From Elysia chlorotica (Eukaryota; Mollusca; Gastropoda; Plakobranchidae): 64,000 bases of DNA. The position numbers and the translations under genes are program-made. The notes under the pieces were generated by a model. That model worked only from the letters and a program-made list of their open reading frames with translations, was not told where the DNA came from and searched no databases. Of the stretch, positions 12,501 to 21,594 are shown piece by piece. The stretch's first letter is position 1. Every line of letters begins with the position of its first letter. The DNA lies in assembly GCA_003991915.1 (NCBI GenBank), contig RQTK01000293.1:81602-145601 (forward strand), given 5' to 3'.

Positions 12501-14059
12501 ATGTGAAAGCTGTAAATCATCTAAAGTCATAATGGGTTCCAAGCTGTTAATTTTTTCTCACTTGATGTTACAGACGTTAACTTTTGAATATTCATTTTTC
12601 TCAACAAATATTTAAAATTTAGTTGTACTGATTGCTTTTTATATATTTGAAAAATGGTTTTTGAAAGGCACGAAGGAGTCTATTAGCTCAGTCAGTAGAG
12701 TATGCAGCTGCAAACAGGAGGTCCTGAGTTGATTCAATCCCTGTTGTTTCATTGTTCTCTACTGTTTGGGTCTATGCTGGCATAATTTTGATTGACTAAG
12801 ACATAAACTTTTGTATCATGCTCCCTATGTCTATACAGCATATAAAAATTGCTAGACACGAGTCCTGATACCCGCCACCATGAAGGATCCACTTGTGACA
12901 TTAAGGAGTATTAGATAATAGGGGAAGGAACGGGCTGCTGAAGATGGTTTAAAGTTCAGTGGTAGAGCGCTGGTCCTCGATTTGAGGGAACAATTCCACT
13001 ATCAAACAAATCTGTTTTTTCTGTTACATCCCATATTAGATGGGTCGAAGTACTCTTTGTCTTCAATAAAGCATGTTTGCAGCTGCTGGACCTCGTAAAG
13101 AAAGCAACCTTTACCTTTTAAACATGGTGAATTCTACCTGTCTGCAATAGTCAATAGTCTGTAGACTGACCAGAAAACTTGTGGTTCCCCAGACTAATTC
13201 CCTACCTGGGCCCGCAGGCTCAGAAACCGTTCCAGACGTACCTGGAGACCCAGAAGAGCAAGCTCCACCACAAGCCTGGGGCAGGAGAGGCTGAGGAGGT
13301 ACGTCTCGTTACGCTTACTTTTGGATAGTCACTAGTTAACTTAAATTATAGAGATCATTCTTGTATTCTGGCGAAAATAAGAATTGATTTCATAAGATAT
13401 GGTTTTTATCAGGTCTGAGAATGTTTCTTCTCAAGGCAGAAATTGTTTTACTTTGGGTCTCATTTCTTGTGGTGGGGAGGGTAATTTTCCCCCTTTTCCA
13501 ACCATTTTTCCCCCCTTATGATGCTGAGTGATTTTTCATCATGGGCACTGAAAGTATTCCTGGATGAAGTAAAAATTAAAGTACACCATAATGGTATTTT
13601 TCATTTTTCCAAACTTAACAAAACTTGAAATACATTTTGATCTCTTTTTGATATGCCAGATTTGTTTGCAGATAAGATTGTCTTAGTTCTCTGTGGCTCT
13701 ATCTCATAATCTGTCAGTGTAATGTGACAGGCTGAGACAGGTTATACCTGTTATCTTTGCTTTATCTCTGTGTGCTCGCATATACAAATTATCACAGGTT
13801 GGTTTTTGGGCCATCACAATCATATATACTCCTGGCCTCTGTTTTCTGCGACTCAGGACTGCATTTTAATGTTATTGCAACCAATCTTTGAATATATCTC
13901 TGTTCTCAGGGTGGCAACATTTTATCTTGGTGCTTTGAGAAGCTGGTGCTCGTGATGGTGGTTTATTTTGTGCTGTCCATCTTCAACTCCATGGCACAAA
14001 GCTATCACAAGAGAATATCCAAAGAGAAGAGGACGAAGAAGGGAGAGAGGGCACATTAA
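1581..14059 (+). CDS. VMP1: VMP1, vacuole membrane protein 1 (12 coding exons)
   Basis: VMP1 is a multispanning ER membrane protein of the VTT/DedA superfamily, a phospholipid scramblase that acts with TMEM41B in autophagosome formation and in dissolving ER contact sites (family knowledge). Coding exons: 1581-1656, 2603-2810, 3633-3723, 4166-4276, 4811-4890, 5766-5850, 6809-6949, 8786-8866, 11617-11733, 12099-12160, 13193-13298, 13910-14059. They sum to 1308 nt, 435 residues plus stop, against 406 in human. All junctions are GT-AG and in phase. Recognisable blocks are [14 protein letters not shown] (about 79-92), a TM segment about 98-118, [17 protein letters not shown] (136-152), [13 protein letters not shown], the VTT core with [16 protein letters not shown] (224-239), [14 protein letters not shown] (294-307), and a final TM at about 394-412. 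The extra length over human is mainly a Ser-rich N-terminus. The gene is convergent with the septin gene. Identification is firm; exon 1 is the least certain part. Confidence 0.96.
1693..1895 (+). mobile_element. SINE copy, headless
   Basis: Contains GCCCTACTGGCTGTGTCGGT, GGCAGCACATAAAATTGTCA and a diverged tail in VMP1 intron 1. Confidence 0.75.
1921..2089. repeat. 84-bp direct tandem duplication
   Basis: Two near-identical copies beginning CTGCAGGTTCTACCTCGCGG (about 1919 and 2003) in VMP1 intron 1. Confidence 0.9.
2603..2810 (+). CDS. VMP1: VMP1 coding exon 2
   Basis: Acceptor TGTCCAG, donor AACAG|GTAACA, ending phase 2. Holds the basic helix with [14 protein letters not shown] and LQYF, the first strongly VMP1-like block (residues 26-95). 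Confidence 0.93.
3633..3723 (+). CDS. VMP1: VMP1 coding exon 3
   Basis: Acceptor CTCTACAG, donor CAGCAG|GTCAGT, ending phase 0. Encodes a hydrophobic TM helix ([19 protein letters not shown]) followed by EGPHQQ, matching the EGVHQQ block of vertebrate VMP1. Confidence 0.95.
4166..4276 (+). CDS. VMP1: VMP1 coding exon 4
   Basis: Acceptor CTATTCAG, donor TACTTG|GTGAGA, 37 codons, phase 0 at both ends. [17 protein letters not shown] and LHTFLLYL are near-identical to vertebrate VMP1. Confidence 0.97.
4811..4890 (+). CDS. VMP1: VMP1 coding exon 5
   Basis: Acceptor CTCCCAG, donor AATGA|GTAGGT, ending phase 2. Encodes [17 protein letters not shown] and FPEPPYPN, the signature between TM segments. 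Confidence 0.97.
5438..5492 (-). mobile_element. SINE tail fragment
   Basis: GGTTGGTTTAACGTCCAACA followed by GCAGCACTATATAGG, the reverse complement of the SINE 3' end. Confidence 0.75.
5766..5850 (+). CDS. VMP1: VMP1 coding exon 6
   Basis: Acceptor CCACAG, donor TGTGG|GTGAGT, ending phase 0. Encodes [13 protein letters not shown] then [15 protein letters not shown], the segment leading into the VTT core. Confidence 0.95.
5880..6120 (+). mobile_element. SINE copy, diverged
   Basis: Body CTACTGGTTGAGCCAGTGTC, CGAGACAGAAGTCATGGAAT, tail TATATAGCCTATATAGCTGA in VMP1 intron 6. Confidence 0.7.
6391..6443 (+). other. candidate frame-shifting (poison) exon in VMP1 intron 6
   Basis: A 53-nt segment bounded by a good acceptor (ATTTTCATAG) and a consensus donor (CCT|GTAAGT). 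Entered in the VMP1 frame it is open ([10 protein letters not shown]...) but, being 53 nt, it would throw exon 7 into another frame that stops just past exon 7. A cryptic or NMD exon is possible; chance cannot be excluded. Confidence 0.25.
6809..6949 (+). CDS. VMP1: VMP1 coding exon 7 (VTT core)
   Basis: Acceptor TGTTTCAG, donor AAATG|GTAAGA, 47 codons. Encodes [20 protein letters not shown] then an acidic stretch. The E-x-P-P-Y-F-x-A-R-x-A-R signature is diagnostic of VMP1 and TMEM41-type VTT proteins. The last about 20 nt and the donor are tandemly repeated just downstream. Confidence 0.97.
6921..7101. repeat. Tandem duplication of VMP1 exon 7 end and donor
   Basis: About 20 nt of exon 7 (AAGAAACATCCGGAGGAAATG) plus its GTAA donor and about 60 nt of intron recur at about 7008-7101 with few changes. 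Confidence 0.8.
8786..8866 (+). CDS. VMP1: VMP1 coding exon 8
   Basis: Acceptor GAGCAG, donor GCCTCG|GTGAGT, 27 codons, phase 0 at both ends. Encodes [15 protein letters not shown], conserved with vertebrates. Confidence 0.96.
8860..9240. repeat. Decaying tandem repeat seeded at VMP1 exon 8 donor
   Basis: Units of about 67 bp, each containing a TTGGTGAGT like the real donor and AGTCAGACTTTAAAAACACA. The first two are near-identical, later ones decay. Confidence 0.7.
9411..9511. repeat. (TC)n microsatellite in VMP1 intron 8
   Basis: About 50 TC units with a few TG interruptions, about 60 bp before the 1.6-kb element. Confidence 0.95.
9573..11200. mobile_element. 1.6-kb dispersed element, copy 1 (VMP1 intron 8)
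   Basis: About 1628 bp, repeated as 14533-16183. The shared ends are TACAGCTAATTCAAGG on the left and TTTAATACTGAC on the right. No clear terminal inverted repeats, target duplication or known protein domain were recognised. Short - strand ORFs (about 77 and 85 aa) have no recognised family. The outer parts are almost identical to copy 2, while about 9896-10390 differs at more than 50 sites, nearly all T here. It sits after a (TC)n tract. Could be a non-autonomous DNA element or a segmental duplication; family unknown. Confidence 0.8.
11617..11733 (+). CDS. VMP1: VMP1 coding exon 9
   Basis: Acceptor ATGTGCAG, donor ATACAA|GTAAGA, 39 codons. Encodes [16 protein letters not shown], then [20 protein letters not shown], practically identical to vertebrate VMP1. 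Confidence 0.98.
12099..12160 (+). CDS. VMP1: VMP1 coding exon 10 (62 nt)
   Basis: Acceptor TTCCACAG, donor GATTGG|GTGAGT, ending phase 2. Encodes [16 protein letters not shown] and VKLIG, aligning with human KIFVIITFSKHIVEQM and VAFIG. Confidence 0.93.
12667..12900 (+). mobile_element. SINE copy with different tRNA-like head
   Basis: Head TTAGCTCAGTCAGTAGAGTA and GTTGATTCAATCCC, body with CTACTGTTTGGGTCTATGCT. A second tRNA-like head occurs at about 12935-13010 (CAGTGGTAGAGCGCTGG). Confidence 0.6.
13193..13298 (+). CDS. VMP1: VMP1 coding exon 11
   Basis: The acceptor is GTTCCCCAG at 13191-13192. A second AG at 13216-13217 also fits a splice site but would not keep phase; the upstream one does and yields [18 protein letters not shown], matching AVPGIGPSLQKPFQEYLE. 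Donor GAGGAG|GTACGT. Confidence 0.92.
13910..14059 (+). CDS. VMP1: VMP1 terminal coding exon 12
   Basis: Acceptor TGTTCTCAG. Encodes [19 protein letters not shown] then [11 protein letters not shown] and a Lys/Arg-rich tail ending at TAA 14057-14059. The last TM helix and cytosolic tail match vertebrate VMP1. Confidence 0.96.
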   Translation, partial: GGNILSWCFEKLVLVMVVYFVLSIFNSMAQSYHKRISKEKRTKKGERAH

Positions 14060-14487
14060 GTCTACCTGCTGAGAAAAAGAGAGCGGCAGTTACTAAGGTA
14101 AACCCACCGTTAGATAGAGAGACAAACACGGAGACTGTCTTTGTCAAAGAGAGGGGGAGTTGGGAGAATAGATGCTCTATAAAATTCAGGAGAACTACAG
14201 AAAGGAATTGTCACAAAGAATATCATAGTATCATTAATAATTTTGAAATACAAGACGTCAATATTAAATCTTCACAAATTTTTTTTAACTGTACAAACAA
14301 ATTTTAAAGTTTCTGTCTTAAATCATACTCTATTTTCATCCTTTGTATTTGTCGAGTCTTTTTTTTTTTTTGCATGAAAGAAAGTAAAATAAGAAGTTTT
14401 AGATGCATTACATATACCTGCATCGAGTTTCATTCTTCTACTTTTTATTTTTATTATTATGATTATTGTTATTATTATCATTATTAT

Positions 14488-14529
<42 letters not shown>

Positions 14530-14532
14530 AAG
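14060..14532 (+). other. VMP1 3'-UTR start and TTA/TAG microsatellite
   Basis: Follows the VMP1 stop. A donor-like ACTAAG|GTAAAC lies at 14097/14098. No AATAAA occurs before 14.6 kb, where the first ones fall inside the 1.6-kb repeat. 14455-14529 is TTA then TAG trinucleotide repeat that abuts the repeat. Confidence 0.5.
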
Positions 14533-16181
14533 TACAGCTAATTCAAGGGTACCGCCAATCTTTTTAGTTTTTTTCTATTAATACGAAATACTAATGAAAT
14601 TCTAAGCAATATGTGGGTACAAAAATTATGTATCTTAAATAAATAAAAAGTTTATGTCACTTTGAAAGGATCAGTAGCTAGAACATCATGGAGACTGGCA
14701 ACCCCCTTACAGTATTTTTTTAAAATTAGTACCTTTTTTTTCCATTTTGTTGAAAATTAGTTGTACACATTCTCGAAATATACTTACAGGAGTCTATTGT
14801 GCAGTTTGAGTAAATATATGGCTGGGTTTTTTTTTTGTATAATCTGGTGAAGGAATCAATATTGTCAAACAAAAAATAAATAAGATGGACAGCAGTGAGA
14901 AGAAGCTATGCCTTTTTATTGAAGAGAAACAATATATAAAAACTTGCCTCTTTTTCTCTGATGAAGGGGCCCAGAGAAAAGAAAACAGAATGTTTGAAAA
15001 GAGTATCTTGGAGTAAAAAAATAAGTTGTGAAATATATATATGCACAGAAATAAAACCAGAGAACCAGTTACAAAAGCTCTACAGCTAGTAACAGACAGA
15101 CACAACATAGTCAAACAATACTATCATGGTGGCAAATTTCTCCGCAACCGCTGCCATCATTATTTTGTTGGACGTGTATACAAATGATTAACAAAAGAAA
15201 TAATCTACACTGTTGCCAAAACCTCACAGCAAGATCAAACAATTGTACAAGCGTTTACGATAGAATCCAAATACAACAAACTCAATAAACATTTTAGGAA
15301 AGTCCATTTAGCCCATACGCCTTAGGTGACACATGATAACATAGATGAGACAAGAGCTGGTCGTGGAACAGTACATGGAAATATACAGAACATGCTTTTC
15401 CAAATAGTAGCACCCCAAATCATCACATTTTTTAGCGTCACTGCAAAGATTTCATGAAAAGGTGTAACTTTGGAATGGCTTTTCATGGAGAACAAGGGGG
15501 ATAATTGTCACTTTTTATTATTGCAAAGATAGAAACAAGGACAATGTACATAAGAAAAGAAAGCAAAAGATTGGCTTTTGTGATGGAAACATCTACCCTG
15601 CAAACTGAGCCAGAACTCACAAAATTTGTGCCTCTTCAAAAAAAAAAACATAAACCAACAAAATCAAAACAAAACAAAACATAAAATTAATTGCTTTTCT
15701 TCAAGAATCTCAAGTATAAAAATAAGTAAATAATGAGGCTGCTTATTAGTATGAAGAATGAATACGTTGAAGGAAAGAAAGTTAGGATGTGACTGTTAAA
15801 ATTATTGAAAGATAGACAAAGAGGAAAGCAGATGAAGAAATAATAACAGAAAAGCACTAATTCAAGAATTGGAGTATCAACTCGCGGTGGTATATTTTCC
15901 CGCTTTTCATGATAAAGATCAAGCAATCCTGTACCAACTAACACACCAGTTACATCAAGATAAATCCCGTCCAGTTACCCCAGGGTCCCTCAATATCTGT
16001 CAGCTCAACAGGTGGTGTAATGGATTATTATGTAACCCCTGAGGAACCAGGAATAATTTTGATGTCCAAAGTTTTGTGAAATAATACTCTATATATTTAT
16101 TAAGAACTATTACATTTGATCGTGAACTTGGGCAGATATAAATATTTAAAAACAGGTTGTAATTTTAGACATTTAATACTG

Positions 16182-16183
<2 letters not shown>
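14533..16183. mobile_element. 1.6-kb dispersed element, copy 2 (downstream of VMP1)
   Basis: About 1651 bp, same orientation and limits as 9573-11200. Flanked by (TAG)n on the left and (ACT)n on the right, so it interrupts or is embedded in trinucleotide arrays. Relative to copy 1 it carries small insertions in A-rich tracts. Its 14857-15353 segment has ordinary base complexity where copy 1 is T-rich. A - strand ORF of 106 codons spans the variable segment; no function is recognised. Confidence 0.8.
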
Positions 16184-16226
<43 letters not shown>

Positions 16227-16245
16227 GCTGCTGATGCTACTACTG

Positions 16246-16310
<65 letters not shown>

Positions 16311-16311
16311 G

Positions 16312-16383
<72 letters not shown>

Positions 16384-16398
16384 AGTAGTAGCAGCAGC

Positions 16399-16481
<83 letters not shown>

Positions 16482-16502
16482 GAGGAGGAGGAGGAGGAGG
16501 AG
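16183..16502. repeat. Palindromic trinucleotide array (ACT)n-(AGT)n-(AGG)n
   Basis: About 200 bp of ACT repeats with a few GCT/GAT units, switching at about 16383 to about 100 bp of AGT repeats, then AGG repeats to 16502. The ACT and AGT halves are reverse complements and could form a long hairpin. Confidence 0.95.
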
Positions 16503-18199
16503 TGTTAGTAATATTGTTATTACTATTAATTGATATTATTATTATATTTTTTCTTTTTTTTACTTGCTATCGTGTCAGATGAGAATATGTGCTGCAATAA
16601 CTTCTTTGGAAAGTGAACATCCTGCAGAGGTCCTGGATAGTCGACACTCAGTCAGAGATCTCGCAAACAGATGGCTTATTGTTAACAGCAATCATGTGAC
16701 CTATTTGATTATATATATTCTGTATGGCTATCTCTCCCTGTAGTTCATGATGTGTGAAAGAGTTGTATATAGACTGTCTGACATATATGTATATTGTCTA
16801 TGTGCACTGTTAGATGAGGGGGAAAACTTGAAAAGTTTATTATCAATGCTCGACATTGAATTTTATAGTTTACTCTTAATTGTAATATTAACTGGACTTA
16901 CTAGGAGTTCTTTAAATTCTTAAAATATTGTTTTATTGTGCGCATCATCGGTTTTTATTTTTGATGATAAGAGATAATCTGCTCGTATTTCCACAATTTT
17001 AGCACCAAAATTCTGATGCAGATCTCCGTGGCTGCCCTCCTTGATGGACTTTAGATTGGAATGGTTTAAAAATATAGTCGTTTGATTAGACCTGCTTTGA
17101 GTTAGGGTTCAATTAAATCAAAAGTGTTTTTTACTGTTGTGAGTTATATCACAAACCCTTGTTGCAAGCCCTTTATTTAGAATATATTTTCTCTTACTGT
17201 CAGATTTTTTTTTTACTATAACAGAAAAAAAGTGTATTTTGAATTTTCCTTTTTTTCCTTTTCAGATTAATTTTGCTCGTTTCTTTAAGAATTTGTGATT
17301 TGAACCAGTTTTTTCTTTTTTTTTGTACTTTAATTGAAAAAGAAAAAAATTAATTACCTCCACCAAGAATTTGATGGAGCTGTGATACTTTATATACATT
17401 TTGAACATTTTCTTTCCACAAGTGAATTTTATTGTGTTTTGCAGTAAGTTTTCGGTGTTTTAGTTTATTATTTCCAGATTTATTCAAGAACTAGTTTCTT
17501 AAATCTATAATGTGTCACTAGTTAAAGACTAGATTTTTTAGAATCTTGTGTCATTTTCATCTTTTAGTACGATTTTACAGTCACATTCTTGTTATAGATA
17601 CAAGAATACAAACTTACTAACATGGAGGAGGGATAGTCTTGGACTATAGCCAAATTATATTCTTTGTTTCGTTTTTCACCTTATTATTTCTGACTTTTTT
17701 AGCTGTGTAATGGACCAAGAATCTAATAAGAAGCATGCACAGGTCAAAAACTTTATTATTACCTACATATATTTTTTTAATTTGTTACATAAGAAGAGCA
17801 TTGAATTCCTATAACTTTTTATAAACTAACAGAATGTCCACAAATGATACTCAAATGTGCATCAGTATGGGTTATGGTATGTATGCAAAGGTCCCATATT
17901 ATTTTTGGAGGAATGTGTTCTTCAGTGGAGAGATGCATTGTATCAATGTATCATTCCCTTTGAAAGATGCAAGTGACTTGTAATTCATTGCATGTTATTC
18001 TAAATTGATGTTCCATGCAAAATTTACTCTAATCCATTATTAGATTATTTCCTTGTGATAGAAGGCGTGAGTAAGGTCCAATAAAAGTAGTTGATTCGTA
18101 CTTGTAGCATTAAAAATCAAATTATGTTGTGAACTATTTCTTTGCAAGAGTCAGATATGCAATTTACAACTTTTGAATCTTTCTTGTCCTCTTGTGCAG

Positions 18200-18266
18200 A
18201 GGCGACCCAAAGAAACAGACAAAGTCACCGAACTGACTGAAGTGAACATATTTCTGCATAACAAGG
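18200..18266 (+). other. candidate downstream exon after VMP1
   Basis: Preceded by an excellent polypyrimidine tract and acceptor (CTTGTCCTCTTGTGCAG). Open from the acceptor: RRPKETDKVTELTEV..., with a donor-like AAGG|GTGAAA at 18267 or read-through to TAG at 18293. It could be a VMP1 3'-UTR or C-terminal exon, or an unrelated exon. No homology is recognised. Confidence 0.35.
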
Positions 18267-18540
18267 GTGAAAGTGATCTATTTCTTTTAAAATAGTATCA
18301 TAGTTAGGACAGAATAATACTCAGTGAATATTTTTTGTTCAGCCTACAACCCTATTAGACTTAGAATCTAAACTGTTTTAACTGTGCCTACTATTTTAAG
18401 ATATATATCTCACTTTGGTTCTAAATGCAAATGTTTGTATATTTTGGTGCCCCTGCCCTCTTTGAATCTGCGCTCTGATTAGAATATCTTCAAACTTTTC
18501 TAATAGCATCATATAGACCTTGAACTTCACACCATCATCA

Positions 18541-18615
18541 TCCGTCAGTCTTGGGACCCGTCTACAATATAGCCTATATAGTGCTGATGTTGGACGTTAA
18601 ACCAACCCGACCCCC
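18541..18615 (+). mobile_element. SINE 3' tail fragment
   Basis: CCGTCAGTCTTGGGACCCGT, AATATAGCCTATATAGTGCT and GGACGTTAAACCAACCCGAC. Confidence 0.8.
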
Positions 18616-21555
18616 TCCCCCTTCCTCTCACACCATCATCATCAACCCTGTAAGAATTATGCGCCCTTTAACCAGTTCAGACGGACTGAAATACAATGTC
18701 CATGTACTCAGTGCGCTAAATTCTGCTCAGACATTCTCTCCAACGGAATGTCTTCAACTGCTGTAGAAACTGCATGGAGACCTTGCACTCAACATTTTCA
18801 TAGATTCCAGAAGGGTTATTTAGAATTATACTTTCATCTTTGACCCGTGTGAAGTTCCTTCCAGAGACTGCAATTCAGCAGAGCTTGTCTTTGCGCATCC
18901 ATGCTTGGATATCATTCCATCGTCAGGTAGTTTGTTATGCTCAATATTATTTGTCCTATATCTAATCCAGTTGATGCTTGTTTCACATGTCAATCAAAGA
19001 TCTTGGTATATCGGGTTGTACATTGCAATAGTAAGAATTGCTTGTTTTTTATTCGTATATATGTGATGAGACTGGAGAATTATGAGACTTTGAAATCCAT
19101 TTCAAAGAAACAATAATTGGAAACTCAAAGCGTCTAATTCACTTGTACTGGTTTGAAAACTTCTCATTTAAAAGCAATATTTTATTGCCTACTTTCAACG
19201 CATTTGTGCCTCTTTTTCCCCTCTGCTGGCATTTGTCATCTATTTATTTTCACCCCTCAAGTTACACTGGCATTGTTTTCATTCAAATTAATTTTGTAAC
19301 CTCATACTACTCCTATTTATTGATTTTATTATAAGAAATGAAAGAAGGGTATTTTAAATGAAAATAGAAACTGGCATGCGTTTGCTTGTAAGAATATTTG
19401 TTAAAGTGTGGTTGTTTAACTTTGGCAGATGAATGGGAGAAGGGATGCAAATTTATATGTGTATCATAATGTGGGACTTGGAGAAATCTAAGTTGCTGAG
19501 TACTAACCCAAGATGATGTTTTATACTTTTAATCCATTCAATCCATAAATGGACCTCGATAACTAAACTTGAAAGGCTAAGCAGTTTCATCCGATATATG
19601 CGAGTTAAAAATATGATGGAAATGTTACCCAAGCCTTTTGGAGGTTATCAGGGGAGAAATTCATTAGTGTTGTAAAATTTTCTTATATTATTCTTGTCTG
19701 GCTGTACAGTGCCTGTTATGTGATTCAGTCACTGACTTTACACAATAAATATAGATTTGCACCTGTGCATCAATCCAGAAGTACTCTATGAAACCTGGAC
19801 CTGATAGTTTTAGCTATTAATGCTGCTGCCGCCCTCCCCATTCATTCCTGAGTGAAACGTTCATCAGAAATACCTCGACTAGATCCAGAGATATCACTTA
19901 CTAAAGTACTAAAAATAGAAAGGTAGCAAATAAAACCCTACCTAGTGACTTTGACCATGTCACCCTAAAAGTCCGCTTTATTGGTCCTACAAAGAAAAGT
20001 TGTGATGAATGTTAAGTAACAGCACAATGGCTTATGTCAATGTAGTTCTTCACGCTTGAGGCAAGCAAATTGTTGTTGCTTTTGTTAATTTATTAGCATT
20101 GTTATTAGATATTGATTGCTCTCAAAGTTTTTCCAAATGCCAATTGTGTGGTTGGTGTTAGGTTTTAAATGTTAATGATTCCTAGTTTGTTGGGATTTTT
20201 AAAAGATTTTAATTGGATTACATGTGTGCCAATTCTTTAATATCATTTAATTCTAAAAATCGCATTTTAAACGATGGAGATATTAGTTTGATAAAGTATT
20301 TATTTTTTATTAAGGCAGCGAAACAAGCATGCAGCAAAATTTGTGTGTGTGTGTGTGTGAGCTCTTATATCGCCATGGAGAATATATAGGCCAAGTCTAA
20401 GATTTTGACATGCAATCGTGCATAATAATGCATGATTATTTCAAATTTTTAAGTTAACTACACAATATATGTATTGTCAGATGTATATACATGTAGCCTC
20501 TGTACATTTTGACCCATAAGGCTGATTCCCCAATCTACTCGACATTCCTTTAGGTGTTTTTTCGTACGAGTGGTAGCTAGTTTGTTCGTTGTTTTAGTTT
20601 GGTTTCTTTGTTAGTTTGTTCCGTGGAGAATTAAAGATTTGTGTATGCACTTTTTCATAAATTAAGTATGTGTGTCTTGTATGTGACGTGAATGCAGTTG
20701 AGCTATATAATGTGGCACAAAATAAAGCATGTTTACATTCAAAACAAGGAATTATGGTGTGTTCAGATGGCCAATAATCTGGTCAGTGTGCTTAATTGTC
20801 TCGATAGAAAAGTGAAAATATTCTCATGTTGTGGATGTGCATGTGTAAGTTGTCGTGTTTTGTTTTGTTTTTTAATCCATGATGCATTTGAATATTTTAG
20901 TTGTTCAGAGCATGTTGATTGTGTGAAAATGAACTCTAAAACAATCCAAATAATGAGGGGGTTATTTTGTTGTTGTATTGAAAATGAATTATATTTAATT
21001 TAAGGTCATACAAGAGATTTTTCTTTTTTAGCATTGAGTCAAAAAACTTTGCAGGATGTGTGTTGGTTTTACTCTATGTGTCATCCCATGTTACTTTAAA
21101 ATATTTGTCTAAGCTTAATTAAACATTTCTTATTCTGATGTATGAAATATAAAATGGTTGTTGCCGTGCATTGTAATTTGTATGCTTAAAGAATGTGGCT
21201 TTTAAACAGAATATCTTTATACAACAATTTGATTTGTAATTATAAGAAGAAAAGTTAAGGGATATTAGGAGGCAGAGCTATATCTTAATCTGTGTTAGTA
21301 AATGTCATAGTTTAAAAAAAAAATGTAATGCAAAACATGAATATAATCAGAAAAAACATGTGGAAAAAGAGGGTAGAAATTTGTGATGTATCGATGAAAC
21401 AACAGATCACACATCATGCAAAATGTGTTGATCTGGTCTATAAACTTTGAGATGTGTGCTTTTCAATTCCTTTTTACCCATTTAGAAACTCTTTCTTAGA
21501 TTGATTCCCAGACATGTTGTTTTTTCACTATAATGTCTCCATTTTCTATCTGTAG

Positions 21556-21594
21556 AAGGAAACAGAGACCAGAAGTCGTTTAGTGTTTAGAGAT
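21556..21594 (+). other. candidate 39-nt microexon
   Basis: A 39-nt segment between CTATCTGTAG and GAT|GTAAGT, open in one frame (KETETRSRLVFRD). Both splice signals are good, but it is isolated in AT-rich DNA and no gene is assigned. Confidence 0.2.

Noticed and set aside
13218-13298. Shorter VMP1 exon 11 starting at the inner AG (13216-13217)
   Set aside because: It breaks the phase from exon 10 and loses the conserved IPxLGP block supplied by the upstream acceptor at 13191-13192.
9573-16183. The paired 1.6-kb repeats as LTRs of one retrovirus-like element
   Set aside because: The DNA between them is VMP1 exons and introns with no gag/pol-type coding; ends lack TG...CA and no primer-binding site was seen.
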